DNA from: Gerris lacustris
Lineage: Eukaryota; Arthropoda; Insecta; Hemiptera; Gerridae
Reading direction: 5' to 3'
Length of the DNA: 64,000 bases
Assembly (NCBI GenBank): GCA_951217055.1
Contig: OX578286.1
Coordinates: forward strand, 9,278,033-9,342,032
Made by a program: the position numbers and the translations under genes. Within the stretch, counting starts at the first letter, position 1. Each line of letters opens with the position of its first letter. The notes below the pieces were generated by a model. The model ran no database searches, was not told the origin of the DNA, and saw only the letters and a program-made list of their open reading frames with translations. This document shows positions 13,958 through 26,766 of the stretch, piece by piece.

Positions 13958-14149
13958 ACTATGTGGAGAAAATTGTTAATACCCCTGAGAATCTACAGCT
14001 TGTTCAAATATTTGAAGCGGCATATATATCATGTAATAGATGAAATAAACAAAATCAGTTTACCAAATTTATATATTTTTTAAAAAAATTTTATTCCTTG
14101 TGTTCCTTCTGTAAAGTTTACATTAAATATGTTACTAGCATAAACATTA

Positions 14150-14560
14150 TGCTTCCGAGCTCACCGGAGGTAACGGAAGCTGTGTGAACGTTCTGAAGAA
14201 CGAAAATTGTTTATCTCTCCGATTTTACCAATTCCTAGCCAGAAATCTGTTTTAGACGTCAGAGAACATTTTTAATTCCGTGTGTGAAAACATAAACTTA
14301 AAAACTGTTTGTCCGATATTAATGAAATTTGGATGTTAGGTCATAATTAGCCCATTGTTCGTCCTGTATAAGTTTTAACCTTCTGCGTGTATTTGTTTTT
14401 CTTCCATATGAGCATAAACATAAAGTTATTTACACCTGTATCTTCAAAAGTACTCATCTGATTTTTATGAAATTTGGATGGTTTATGGAAAGTAGTCCAC
14501 AGGTAGCACCAGATTAATTTCAAACGTCCGTGCTTTTTAAATTATGCTAAATTTATACTT
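14150..14560 (+). repeat. Copy related to the 14.9-kb Helitron-like body
   Basis: Shares CGGAGGTAACGGAAGC, a GAACATTTTTAATTCCGTGT block and TAATGAAATTTGGATG with 14911-15125. It may be an internal duplication of one element or a second fragment. Confidence 0.6.
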
Positions 14561-14869
14561 TAAACTCATGTAAAAAATCAAAATAACTTCGATGGGAGAA
14601 AAAATTAATTTGACATAGGTTGTTGAACGGGACTAAAACGTAAAGTATAAAATCCTTAAAGTATACATAATAGGACGCGAGGAAGCTATGTGCCACACTA
14701 ATTGACAGAATATTTGGGTTTATACTTATTTATTTTAGTTAAGTTATTTGACAATCAAATTTAACATTTTTTATTAGATTTGATTTTCATTACTTGTAAT
14801 TTCGCTTGTGATCGTACTAAAGGATTGTTTTTCTTACCCCAAATTAAATAAAATTAAATCCAATAATGA

Positions 14870-15428
14870 ATAACTTTCTATATATTTTATTCGCAATAAA
14901 AACTCTTTTGCTTTCAAGCTTGCCAAAGGTAACGGAAGCTTTATGATCGTTCTGGAAAAACGAATATTTTTTTATGTCTCCTATTTCAAAAATTCTAGGA
15001 TAGATATTTGTTTTGACATCAGGGAACATTTTTAATCCCGTGTCTTTCTGCCGTTAAATATTTTTGCGAACCAATATACGCGTATATCTTAAAAACTACA
15101 CGCCTGATTTTAATGAAATGTTGGTGGTATTTCATAATTAATACATTGTTAGTCACATAATATTTTCAGCCTTCTGCCATAAACACAAAATTGTATAGAC
15201 AATAATTGAGCTTAACATTATACCAAATCCACCAAAGTCTGTTCAGCCGTTTGGACGTGATTGACTCACAGAAAAACAGCATTTTCTAAACTTAAATTCG
15301 TTATCAGGACAACTAATTTAGTGAAAATACCAAATTTGAGCCCAATCGGATAAACGATTATGATAACATTACATTAAATTAATATCCCCTGTAAAACACT
15401 CTATTGAGAATCACGGGTATCAAGCTAG
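14870..15428 (+). mobile_element. Candidate Helitron-like element, 3' end at CTAG
   Basis: The right end reads GAATCACGGGTATCAAGCTAG followed by T, with a short ATATCCC/GGGTAT hairpin just before it, as in Helitron 3' ends. The body has TAATGAAAT, CAAATTTGAGCCCAAT and GGTAACGGAAGC words. A related segment lies at 14150-14560 (GGAGGTAACGGAAGCTGTGT). No 5' TC end could be fixed, so the left boundary is arbitrary. Confidence 0.5.
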
Positions 15429-15964
15429 TTTAATATAAAAAAAAGCCTAGCAAGAAAACCTAAAATATGACATCGTACATTTTCATTCAATTTTTAGATA
15501 TTCCATAAATAAAAACAACCATATTTCTGGTATTTTATGTGCATTTCAAAACATATATGTATATATAAATATTTATAGCATGTGCGGTTATATATAAAGG
15601 TAGTAAAGATTCCCGTGCGTATAAAAATTTGTTTCATTTGCGTTTTTTTCCCACCATTTGTTACAAAAGGCCCTTTCGTACGCATAGACTTTTATATGAA
15701 ACAGACTCTTCAGGACAGAATAAACATCTGTGCATGGATTATTTATTGTTTTTGGTTTTTTTGGTTATTAAGTGGCATATAGATTGTTTTACACGTACAT
15801 ACGTCACATACGTCGGGAGAAGTTAATGTACATGAACATTTTATGGTTCCTTTTTTTTGTAGTTAAAAAAAAAAAAAAAAAAAAACAGTTTGAAACTTAG
15901 GGAACCTTAAAAGCTAATAAATGCGCATTTAAAGGATGAACAGTGATGTCACTTGATGAGGAAT

Positions 15965-16765
15965 AAAGAAAGACGAGTTTCTACTAAAAGTAACTTTATT
16001 GTACCGATGAGTAGTGGAGTCATTTGATCAAGAATATAGAAAGACGTCACTCCACTAAAAGTAACTTTATTGTGTAGATAAGTAGTGGAGCCATTTGATC
16101 AAGAATATAGAAGGACGTATCTCCACTAAAAGTAACTTTACTGTATATATATATGGAGGAGTGGAGTCACTTGATCAAGAATAAGAAAGACGTATATCCA
16201 CTAAAAGTAACTTTATTATATAGATGAGCAGTGGAGTTTCTTGATCAAGAATAAAAATGACGTCTCCCCACTAAAAGCAACTTTATTAGATGAGCAGTGG
16301 AGTAATTTGATCAACAATAAAGAAAGACGTCTCCCCACTAAAAGCAACTTTATTAGATGAGCAGTGGAGTAATTTGATCAAGAATAAAGAAAGACGTCTC
16401 CCCACTAAAAGCAACTTCATTAGATGAGCAGTGGAGTAATTTGATCAAGAATAAAGAAAGACGTCTCCCCACTAAAAGCAACTTTATTAGATGAGCAGTG
16501 GAGTAATTTGATCAAGAATAAAGAAAGACGTCTCCCCACTAAAAGCAACTTTATTAGATGAGCAGTGGAGTAATTTGATCAAGAATAAAGAAAGACGTCT
16601 CTTCACTAAAAGTAACTTTATTGTGTAGATATGAGTAGTGGAACCATTTGATAAAGAATAAATAAAGACGTCTTTCTACAAAAAGTAACTTTATTGTATA
16701 GATAATTAATGGAGTCACTTAATCGAGAATGAAGAAAGACGTCTCTCCACTAAAAGTAACTATCG
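15965..16765. repeat. 67-85-bp minisatellite
   Basis: Units carry CACTAAAAGTAACTTTATT (or AAAAGCAACTTTATTAG), GAGCAGTGGAGTAATTTGAT and AAGAATAAAGAAAGACGTCT. The central units (16220-16600) have a 67-bp period; outer units are longer and more diverged. A single related piece, CTCCACCAAAAGCAACTTTA, occurs far away at about 590. Confidence 0.95.
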
Positions 16766-17044
16766 TATAGATGAACAGACAATTAAACTAAGCAACTCCC
16801 TTCATAAAGATTCTTGTAATGGATTTGGAATGTTGGGAGTCATAAATCTTAAACCTAGATCTGTTTAAGTTACAATATTCGATGACAAATTAACAATAAT
16901 TAATTGGAGTAAAACCCTTGAAAGAATCTTATCTAACAACGGAAAAAAATGAAAATAGTATCTATTAAATCATACATTAAGCCTGAGGAGAAAGTAAAAA
17001 AAAAAAAATCTTTCAGAGGAAATGAAAATTCAGGTAGATATGTG

Positions 17045-17225
17045 TGTATAAGGGTGCCCGGGGCGCCACATGGCTTCTCTGTGATGAAAAGGCGCCCTCC
17101 CGCGATAAACATGGGAGGGTAAGACTCCCTCGAGCCAGGGAGTATTAAAAAGTGACACCCACCTCAGGATATTGAAAGAAGCTTTGCACAAGTGAGCGTA
17201 TCCTTACACAGGGTGTTAGAAGTCG
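17045..17225. other. GC-rich unexplained island
   Basis: GTGCCCGGGGCGCCACATGG, GGCGCCCTCCCGCG, CATGGGAGGG and CTCCCTCGAGCCAGGGAG form several short hairpins in otherwise AT-rich DNA. No frame or RNA family was recognised; a retroelement remnant is possible. Confidence 0.4.
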
Positions 17226-17471
17226 AGCAGCTAAGAAAAATATTGCTTTCGACATTTTATTAAAAACACTTCCAAAGAGGAGCTATTGATTTATTATTAT
17301 TGCTATTTCGTTTTGTGAGTTTGCACCAAGGTTTTTATTATTTATTTAAAACGTAATAAATAATTGAGAATGAGAATGCTGCAATTAGTAAGAGGATATA
17401 TTCAAGATCATACATCTAATTCTTGATAATATTACTTAAAATGCTTTCTTTTTTTAAAAAAAAAAAAATAA

Positions 17472-18403
17472 ATACGTGTGGTGTCGTGGGACACCCGGTA
17501 GGAACGAAGTTCCTTACGGTTTATATTAAATATAAATTATATAATTACAGTGCTCTAAGTATATGATACTAACTGCTTATACATGGCGGAGTTAGAATAA
17601 GAGACAAAATTAAAAGTAACTATTTGTACTAGCGGAGTTAAGGCAAAATTAAAAGAAAAACTTTTTATTAACTTTGAAAAGAACGTCTTACAATAAATGA
17701 TGTATTGTAAATTGAGAAAAAAGTTAATTTTGATTAGTTTATAGTTAAAGCAGATGGTTGTAAAGAAGAAAAGAACTGTCCCATCAGACCTCCGTCTGCG
17801 AATCTCCAATTAAAATATAATAATATAAAATATTAATCACCAATACTAAATAACTTCTGATTGTATCAGGTTGAAATTTTACATGCCTGTTTCAATTGTA
17901 CTTTAGACGATGTGTATGAAGTTTTATTGAAATCGTTACGTTAGAACGTTAGATATCGGTAAAAACGTAGTTTTCTTTATTTAAAACGTTTAGGTCCGCT
18001 TTAATAAAATTTAACGATCTTTATCACTTCATAGCAGTGTCGGTGTTCGTTTTACTAAAAAAAATTATTTAAAAAAGTTGTTTGTCTCATTAAGATAGAT
18101 AAGTTAGAACAGATGAAGTTAGAATTTTTTCCCGTCCAAAAAATCCAATTTTAAATTTGAAGCTTACGTTTACGCGAGCGTTGCGCGTGAACGCTTGGGC
18201 GGATAATGATGTCCAACGAACTTAGCCTGGGCATGAATAAAATGAACATGTGTACCAAATTTCAACTAACTCGGTGATCTTTTACTCAAGTTATTGTCAT
18301 CTGTAGATTTCGTGACGGATTTTGCGTGACGGTGATTTTGGTAGTTTTTTTCGGATTTACTCCCGGGCTCCAGAACGTGCTATAAGGAACTTCGTTCCAA
18401 AAA
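17472..18403. mobile_element. ~0.93-kb element with GGAACGAAGTTCC words near both ends
   Basis: GTGTCGTGGGACACCCGGTA then GGAACGAAGTTCCTTACGG starts the stretch, and CTATAAGGAACTTCGTTCC closes it in inverted orientation. The interior is AT-rich apart from a GC-rich segment at 18165-18230 and has no conserved frame. Confidence 0.5.
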
Positions 18404-18649
18404 TAAACTTGATTATAAAATAATACATATGAATAAACTTAATGATATTGTTCAGTTCATTGAAAAATAATTGATTTGTCATTTCAGTGATTATAATACA
18501 GTGCTGACAATCAATGTTAGAAAGTGCTGATTTCAAACCTTGATATTTCTAACTTTTAATCCTAGACAATCATTAATTGCTATACAGTAGTGCAACATAG
18601 CAAGGCAAGCTCTGGAGTAAAACCCACAAGGCTCAAGATGGAGAGGTTT

Positions 18650-19022
18650 TTATATTAAGCTGGGTTCCCACGGCCTGCGACTTGGCGAAGGCTTATAATC
18701 TGTCGAATCCCTAAGTTGGGTTCCTATGGTCTGTGACTTGGCGAGCATCTTGTGCCTGCAGCCTCTTGCTCGTAGGCTTTTGGTCTGTCGAATCCATAAG
18801 CTGGGTTCCCATGGCATGTGACTTGGCGATCATCTTGTGCTCTTAGGCTTGTGGTCTGTCGAATCCTTAAGCTGGGTTCCCATGGCCTGTGACTTGGAGA
18901 GCATCTAGTTCCTGCAGCCTCGTGCTCGTAGGCTTGAGGTCTGTCGAACCCCCAATGTTCCCACGACTCAATGTACGACACACTTCGAGTCCCGCTCGCC
19001 AAGTCACAGGCCATAGTTTGGA
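18650..19022. mobile_element. Tandem-unit element with an inverted end (GC-rich)
   Basis: Three to four ~60-100-bp units share AAGCTGGGTTCCCATGGC, CTGTGACTTGGCGAGCATC and GGTCTGTCGAATCC. The right end, CTCGCCAAGTCACAGGCCAT, is the reverse complement of the unit start, so the whole looks like a TIR element whose left end multiplied in tandem. The open frames on both strands are shadows of these units. Confidence 0.75.
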
Positions 19023-19189
19023 GAACCCTGGTATAACTAACAATGGCCTAACAACGGGGAAAGTATCAGAATCTGAAAGCTTCGAGCGCAAGAAGTTGCC
19101 TGCTGACCCTATAACCACTGTGCAGGAAAAACTTAAGAGAAGTTTATACACAAAACTATGACAACCATCCTTCACAAAATCCATTTTTA

Positions 19190-19725
19190 CTACTTTTTTA
19201 TTAGCTTGTTTTCTTGTTTGTTTGATTGTTTGTCCGGTACAAATCTAGCAATCGATTTCTAACTAACTTCCCGAATAGCTAGACATTTTAAACTTTTAGC
19301 ATAGCTCAGAATACGATGACAATGCATTATTTTTATTACTAGCCATCTTTCAGCAGAATTTATTAGGGTTTCAGCAAATTTTTCCGTATGGAAAGTGAGT
19401 TCGGAAAAAATCCGCAAGTTATTTTATTTGTTTTGTCATATCCCATAGTATTTACAATCTCCATATTAACGGGTTTCAAAATTGTGATTTTTGATTAAGA
19501 GTTAAACATTGAATGACAGCGAAAAGTAAACAAAGAAATAAAGCTCTCTAGATGGTTGTCATTATTATGTGAAGTAAATAAATTCGGAACTATGTATTTT
19601 TTTCCACTAACATTATAATATAACAATGACAATTACATTATCAACATTACATATGATTCAACAGAAAATTTAAAAACGTAGTATATAAAAAGTTCTTTTT
19701 ATCTTGTAATTATTACTTCTAAATT
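19190..19725. repeat. Dispersed repeat, copy in inverted orientation to 30160-30778
   Basis: Words such as TTGTCCGGTACAAATC, CAATCGATTTCTAACTAAC, ATAGCTAGACATTT, AAAATCCGCAAGTTATTTTA and ACGTAGTATATAAAAAGTTC occur here in order and as the reverse complement in the second copy. There is no coding capacity. Confidence 0.88.
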
Positions 19726-19727
19726 CA

Positions 19728-21060
19728 GCTAATCTGCAGTTATCCATACAGACGAGAATCTCTTGGCGGCACAATTTCACTTGATTTATACACTTAAGAG
19801 ATTATAACCCTTTGTTAAAACAGATTATTATTTTTAAGATTAACCCTTAATAACCTAGCGTTGCCATATGGCAACAGCAAACCCCCTCCCTTTATTATTG
19901 TCTGGAGAGGTCCAAGTTAATATTGAACTTTTTAAATGTTAACATTATGTCAAAAGAAGGACTAAATTGATTTTTCATCATTAGATTTATTTGTTTGGTG
20001 CAACACGTATGCGACAAGACAGGTCTAAAAAATGGGTTATTCCAAATTTGTGACCCGGAAAGAATTTTAATTTTTTTAAATAATTAATTAATTAAATAAT
20101 TTTATTATTGGTAATGAAACTATTAGAATAAAGAGTGATTAAAAATATAAAATTATTGCAGTTTCACCAAATTTAATTTTTCTGCTCTAAATTGAGCGTC
20201 AATTTGAAAGTTGCCATATGGCAACGCTAGGACATTAGCCTTACAATTTTTTTCTAAGTCGTAATTTTATTTAGTCATATTTATATACAAAGTTTTGATG
20301 TTTTTTTGCCTAATTTTCATTTTTATTGATTATTTTCTCAATTAGTCTCTAAATCTTGTAATTATTTTTGTTGAACAAGTATAATTAGTAACAAATATTA
20401 TTGGGCTATTCTTTTAAAAATAATATGTATATAATAATATCTATATTTTTTTTATTATAATTGAATAATACATATATATTTTTAAAGGTAATAACAAAAA
20501 CAAATGCATAAAACAAAAAATAAAGAAATAATTACATAATTACATAATTTTACAGATAATCAACATGATACATAATACAAATAATGAAAAAAAAAAAATT
20601 AAATTTACTTTTTCGTTCTTTTACATAAATTTAGTATTTTGTTAGTATTATTTGTACTTTTTTAACCTAAAATTTGTTTTACATACATTTTGTAAAATAA
20701 ATTATTAAAACATTTACTGAGAAAAAAAACTGTAGGGCTAATATCCTAGCGTTGCCATATAGCAACAGCCCAAATTTGGGGTAAGGGATTTTTTTCAATT
20801 TTTTTAAACATTTTTTACACATTAAGGGACCTCTTAATAGACAAAATCCCCAGAAAAAACCAAACAATTCCCCAAAAAAATAATTCGGGCAGTTGAGGGT
20901 TAATGCATTTGAAAGATTATATCTATATAATTAATACATTTTTGATATCCCTTAGTCTAAACAGTACATTTGAGTGGATACAATCTCTTAAGTGTATATA
21001 AATCAAGCGAAATTGGGCCACCCAGCGATTCTCGACTGTATGGATAACTGCAGATTAGCC
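19728..21060. mobile_element. 1.3-kb element with ~80-bp terminal inverted repeats
   Basis: The left arm at 19728-19805 (GCTAATCTGCAGTTATCCAT, CGAGAATC, CACTTAAGAGATT) is inverted at 20979-21060. The interior is very AT-rich and non-coding and carries three copies of the palindromic motif GTTGCCATATGGCAAC (19860-19875, 20210-20225 inverted context, 20751-20766 with one change), each beside a CCTAGC word. The first two copies bound about 370 bp and may be a nested smaller element. A partial copy of the terminal arm lies at the window end. Confidence 0.82.
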
Positions 21061-22599
21061 CCATTTTTACTTCTTAATCTGAATAGAACTTCAATATGGT
21101 CGTACTCTTAGGAGAATCTCAAAGAATCTCAAGATTAACTCTTAGAAGTTAATACTCAAAACTTTGAGAACAATTTTTAACCAAATCCATTTTTACTTCT
21201 CAATTCTAAAAGAACCGATTCACTCACATCATTTTCCTCTCTTTCCCAATCAAAAGAATTGACTAGTAGCACCTAAAAAAAAAACCTAATAATGAATATT
21301 GATTTTGAGAATACAGAAATGAGATTCCGTGATTTTTTTTTTTTTTTTTTCCTGTATCTCACTCTCTCTTCTACATCCACTTAAAAAAAAATCCTCCAGA
21401 ATAAAAGAAGAAGGGTGAATTACGGAAAAAGAAAAGGGAATCGGAAAAAAGGTATATTTGAAGGGCACTCGAAAACGTCCGATGACTGAAAAATCTTCAG
21501 GGACAAAAATGTGAAAAGGAGATTGGAAGAGGGGATGAGGAAGGGGGAGAGCTAATGTGATCACCTTAATTAAATTTGGTAGGAGAGTGGCTTTACGAAA
21601 GGTGGGATGAATGAGAGTAAAAAAAATCTCTTTACCGACCTTCGAAAAGACATTTGTAGAGAAGATAAAGAGGTAGAGAGGGGAGAAAAAAAAATCTGCA
21701 AATTTTTGAAAGAAAATTTGCATTTGACTGGTTCGTCTCTCTCTCTCTCCAAAAAGCATTACCAATATAGACAATCAGGGGGGAAAAGAAATTCTGAAAA
21801 AAAAAAGTGTCGACCTAAAAAACAAGATGGTAAATGCAAGTGAAGAAGAGGGGATGAAACCCTCTTAAGAGGGGTTTCTTTTTTTTTTGACAAATGTTAT
21901 TCAAATGTAAAATGCATTAATATAGAAGATAAGGTTAATCAATAAAATGTCTTATTGACTTAGCGTCGATTCTAACCTTACGGTTTCAGCATAAATTCAG
22001 GTTGACATTTCACCTCACAAATTCGCGAGTGACAACCACTTCAGGTTGTGATAATTAAATTCATCGACAGGTTTGAAAGCGTGGGGGGGGGGGGGGTACT
22101 GTAAATGCACAAACTGTTAATTGACAGGGAATCAACTTGAAATCTTTGTAATTCTAATGGATGGAGAGAAAAATATCGTATTTGTCAGCTTCACTGTACG
22201 TGTAACGTACGTGTTAAAAAAAATCCATCCTTCAAAAAATTAAGTTAAATTAATTAAGTTAAATTATGAACAAAAATGAAGTATTTTTTATTTTATTTAT
22301 TATTATTTAAATTAAAAGGAAAAATGAAAAATGTTTTAAAATAATTTATTTTCCATTTAAGTAGTATATAAAATATTGCTCTGTTATACTTCTCGGATGC
22401 GCCGATCAAATTGCATTCACAATAAATATTTCGTCTTTTAATCGGTAAGCATTGTTATAATTTAGGGTTCAATCAGTTGTCTGTCTTCATTCCCTGCTCT
22501 ATCTGGCAGAGGAGTTTCTTCTGGAAGATATCCTGTAAAAGTTATCCAGAACAGGGCCCTCGAACTAGTCTATCGAGCGCCAACTTTAAGAGCGCACTT

Positions 22600-23720
22600 A
22601 CATGAACTTGTGAACTTTACATCTCAAAATCTAATATCTTTTCAACAACTACTGATACAATCACCCAACAAAACTTGATCCATATCAAACCACATACTTC
22701 TGGTGATACGACATGGTGATCTCAAAATCTATCTAATATCTTTTTAACAACCACTGCAACAATCACAAAACAACACTTGATCCATATCAAACAACACACT
22801 TCTGGTGATACGACATGGTGATCTCGAAACCTATCTAATATCTTTTTAACAACTGCTGCAACAATCACCCAACAACACTTGATTCATATCAAACAACATA
22901 CTTCTTGTGATACGACATGGTGATCTCAAAATCTATCTAATATCTTTTTTACAACTGCTGCTTCAATCACCCAACAACACTTGATCCATATCAAACAACA
23001 TACTTCTGGTGATACGACATGGTGATCTCAAAATCTATCTAATATCTTTTTTACAACTGCTGCTTCAATCACCCAACAACACTTGATCCATATCAAACAA
23101 CATACTTCTGGTGATACGACATGGTGATCTCAAAATCTATCTAATATCTTTTTTACAACTGCTGCTTCAATCACCCAACAACACTTGATCCATATCAAAC
23201 AACATACTTCTGGTGATACGACATGGTGATCTCAAAATCTATCTAATATCTTTTTTACAACTGCTGCTTCAATCACCCAACAACACTTGATTCATATCAA
23301 ACAACATACTTCTGGTGATACGACATGGTGATCTCAAAATCTATCTAATATCTTTTTTACAACTGCTGCTTCAATCACCCAACAACACTTGATTCATATC
23401 AAACAACAGACTTATGATGATACAACATGGTGATCTCAAAATCTATCTAACATCATTTTAACAACCACTGCAACAATCACCCAACAACACTTGATTCATA
23501 TCAAACAACATACTTCTGGTGATACGACATGGTGATCTCAAAATCTATCTAACATCATTTTAACAACCACTGCAACAATCACCCAACAACACTTGATCCA
23601 TATCAAACAACAGACTTATGGTGATACGACATGGTGATCTCAAAATCTATCTAACATAATTTTAAACAACCACTGCTACAATCTTCTAACAACACTTGAT
23701 CCATATCAAACAACATACTT
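22600..23720. repeat. 102-bp minisatellite (about 11 units)
   Basis: Units carry GATACGACATGGTGATCTCA, AAATCTATCTAATATC, CAATCACCCAACAACACTTG and CATATCAAACAACATACTTC. The landmark GACATGG is at 22710, 22812 and 22914. Two subfamilies (ACAACTGCTGCTTCAATC and ACAACCACTGCAACAATC) form contiguous blocks. Confidence 0.96.
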
Positions 23721-24344
23721 CGATAAGAGTGAACATGTACGGTGATCTTTCACAAAAAAATACGATGCCACAACATAATTGCGGTGACAATTTTCTTTTA
23801 TAAAACTATTTAACCACAGGGTGTTTATAATTGGCAAAACATTACTACATTATATACATTTTGGGTGCTTCCAAAACCCATCAGGCTGTATAACAGCTTT
23901 CCTCCCATCATCCTCATCCAGCGGCTTTACTGAAAATTTCCATCGTAAAGCAAACCACAACCTCCCTTTGCCTTCATGTTTATGGGTGACGTAAAATTTA
24001 AAGTGTTTTCTGGTCCAACACTATAAGGAAGAGGCTGTAGTGATGGCGTCTAAGGGGACTTAACCCCCCCCCCCCCCCCCAACAGCTCTAGATATGGAGC
24101 TTTTCGGCCACCTTCCCTTACCTTTTTAAGTTGCTCAAGGTAGGGAAAAGGTATCGGCTTTAATTTTACACTATCCCCGGTTACTGGGGAAGCCATTACC
24201 TTTAAGTCCTATATAGTGTGTTTTCCGATAGCCCAGCATTCATTTACAACCTTTAAACCGGTAAACATTTTAAAACCCTAAACCTAAAAAGGTGTTGGAG
24301 TTTAAGCATCGTTTCCTTCATTTTCAAAAGCAACCTTTACTAGC

Positions 24345-24480
24345 AAGACATTTTGATAGAGCAGCTCTTTTATTAAAAGAGCAACTCTTTATAAAAAAGA
24401 GCAACTCTTTTATAAAAAGTGCAACTCTTTATAAAAAGAGCAACTCTTTTATAAAAACAGCAACTCTTTTAATAATTGGT
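24345..24480. repeat. Short degenerate repeat of GAGCAACTCTTTTATAAAAA
   Basis: Six to seven units of about 18-20 bp just before dispersed copy 3. The plus-strand frame over them is an artefact. Confidence 0.85.
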
Positions 24481-24517
24481 AAACTACATTTTACACCTAC
24501 AATTAACATAGATGTTT

Positions 24518-24965
24518 AGCTCTAGGGTACAAACGAAATTTTCCTCACGCAAAAAACGAGAAGAGAAATGTGACACTTTTAACAAATATTCGTGCGAGGA
24601 AGTTAGGATGTTACAGGAGGTGGATAGGTTTTCATTTATATTATTTTGAGAATAGGCGGGTTGAAGTTTCAAAAAAACGTAATGTGACACTTAAATAGTA
24701 GGCGGTAGATTGGATTTAACTTGTATTCATAGCAGTACTATATTTCCTTGATAGAGGTTCTAATTTTTATATAAAATGATATCAGAGCTCCTAACGGACC
24801 AAGTGGATTAATGTTTCATAATTTCACAGCTTAAGATCCATCTATACTATATCAATTAGACATATGTATACTGATTCTTTCCACTTCATGAAAAATCATT
24901 GAAATGTCGATAAGTGGATTAAATGTCCAAAAATATATCCAATGATGAAAAATATGATTCAATGG
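24518..24965 (+). repeat. Dispersed repeat family, copy 3
   Basis: Longer copy with an extra ~110 bp near 24620-24730. Shares TAGCTCTAGGGTACAAACGA, GAGGAAGTTAGG, TATAAAATGATATCAGAGCT and CATTGAAATGTCGATAAG. Confidence 0.82.
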
Positions 24966-25370
24966 TTTTTCATGAAATAAAGAAAATGATTATTATTATT
25001 TTCATCTCCAGTAGGGAGAAAAAGTTATGATTTTGGATTAGTTTAGAGGGACTAAAGTAAGTCTTTTCTTCCCTGAACTCAAAAAGTAGGAAGAAAAAGA
25101 AGGATTGCCAACTTAATTATTTTATAAATAGTGGAGAATGAATGGCTAATGTAATTTAGTCGTTGAAATCAGGTTGGCGACACTGCTTTTTCAACCTTGT
25201 TTACATTGCATAAAACCTGCATCTAAATAACCTTCTATTTGAGTTTAATTCCAATTCTTATTTGTTTTTAATATTGAATCTCTTATATCTGCTATTAAAA
25301 GAGCTAACAATTATTGCTATTTGTTAAAATAATAAATAAAAACTGTGCAATGGATGAAAATGTGTATTTT

Positions 25371-25575
25371 CTCCCTACTAGAGTCCCTCGGGAGTTAAGT
25401 GCTATAATTTCCCTCGCGATAATTATCTCCCAAGGCACAGCCGAGGGAGCTAATTAGCGTTATTAGAAAGTATAAGTCCCTCGGCTTCGCCTCGGGATTT
25501 AGGGACCATAGTCTCTTCGGCTTCGCCTCAAGAACCAACTTATTCGCTCTGGGAATAATGGCTTACTTTACTCCC
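25371..25575. mobile_element. Hairpin-rich element with CTCGGCTTCGCCTCGGG motifs
   Basis: AGTCCCTCGGGAG, GCACAGCCGAGGGAGC, TCCCTCGGCTTCGCCTCGGG and CTCTTCGGCTTCGCCTCAAG are repeated GC-rich hairpin words. They resemble the TCGCTTCGCTCG loop of the 0.53-kb elements in style but not in sequence. The boundaries are guesses. Confidence 0.4.
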
Positions 25576-25639
25576 TAGGTGCATAAATAACTATTATTTT
25601 GTTAAGGCATAACAAATTTTTATACGAAGTAATCGGCCT

Positions 25640-25950
25640 GAAAGAAAAAGAACGATGAAGTATACCTGGTAGATGAATAGAAAAATGAACGATGAACATT
25701 AAAATAAACGAAACGTAGTAAAAATAAGATGCTAAAGAGTAAAAAATGGACGCTAAAGAGTAAAAATGAACGATAAATAGTAAAAATAAATTATGGAGAG
25801 TACGAATGAACGATGAAGAGTACAAAATGAACGATGGAGAGAAAAAATGAACGATGAAGAGTAAAAATGAACGATGAAGAGTAAAAATGAACGATGAAGA
25901 GTAAAAATGAACGATGAAGAGTACAAATCAATGATGAAGAGGATAAATTA
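25640..25950. repeat. 20-bp minisatellite
   Basis: Degenerate units of GAGTAAAAATGAACGATGAA, most regular at 25800-25925. Confidence 0.93.
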
Positions 25951-26339
25951 ACGGTAAAATTGACAAAAGAATAATGATAAATGAAATGGAGTCCGTTTTT
26001 TTGTCTTGGCTGAGAGGTTAAAACTAGTTTTGAGAAGCAAAACATTCATTTCTGTGGAGAGGCTTTCCGTTTTTCATTATTTCATTGGTATCATCACCAC
26101 ATGCGCTCTACATCTTCAGACAAATTAACGATAAAATTGACCAGTCAGTACAGTAATGATGTGTTCGATACAATGAACATTGCACATTTAAATTTTTAAT
26201 TGTTTGAGCGCGCATGACTCCCAAAAATGTGGAACTACCTAGATTGCTCAAAATCAGCGTTTTTAAAATGAATAAAAAAAATCGGGTACAGGGTACCTCG
26301 GAACATTTCCTCACTTCAGAGGCCACTAAAGTGGCCTTC

Positions 26340-26402
26340 TGCTGCTTCGCAGCAGGAGGAAGCAGGTGGTCAGTACTTGGATGGGTGTCCGTTCTGAACT
26401 AA
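26340..26402 (+). other. 5S rRNA-like fragment
   Basis: GGTCAGTACTTGGATGGGTG then TCCG resembles the 3' half of 5S rRNA (GGTTAGTACTTGGATGGGAG in metazoans) and is preceded by GGAAGCAGG. Only about 40 bases match, so this is a pseudogene fragment or part of a 5S-derived SINE3. Two strong hairpins (GGCCACTAAAGTGGCC and CTGCTGCTTCGCAGCAG) lie just upstream. Confidence 0.4.
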
Positions 26403-26766
26403 CTGTTTTATTATCATTCTTCAAAAAAAGCCTTAATTTTTACCTATATTTTATTTAATTATTTGAAGTTTGGCAGTATTTTGCCAGTATTTTGTATTAT
26501 ACAGCAAAAATTTTTAAAATGTTTGCTGTCTCAACAAACTGGGTTCAAGATGGCGGAAAAAATTTGATTTTCCGGGTAAGAACTGATTTTTCTGCCAAGT
26601 TTCAACTCTCTAGGTTGAATACCTTGGGCGCTACAAAGATAACACACATACACACGTACATACAGAGTTTATGCTGAAAACCACCCAGGAGGTCTTAAAA
26701 ATACCCAAACGGATAATTCCCTTGAAATCTCGAAAAAAAATATTTTTGGTGAAAACAATAATACTT

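Noticed and set aside
21286..21774. 162-codon minus-strand frame, longest non-repeat frame in its area
   Set aside because: Composition is F/S/L-rich from polypurine DNA on the plus strand; no domain or splice support.
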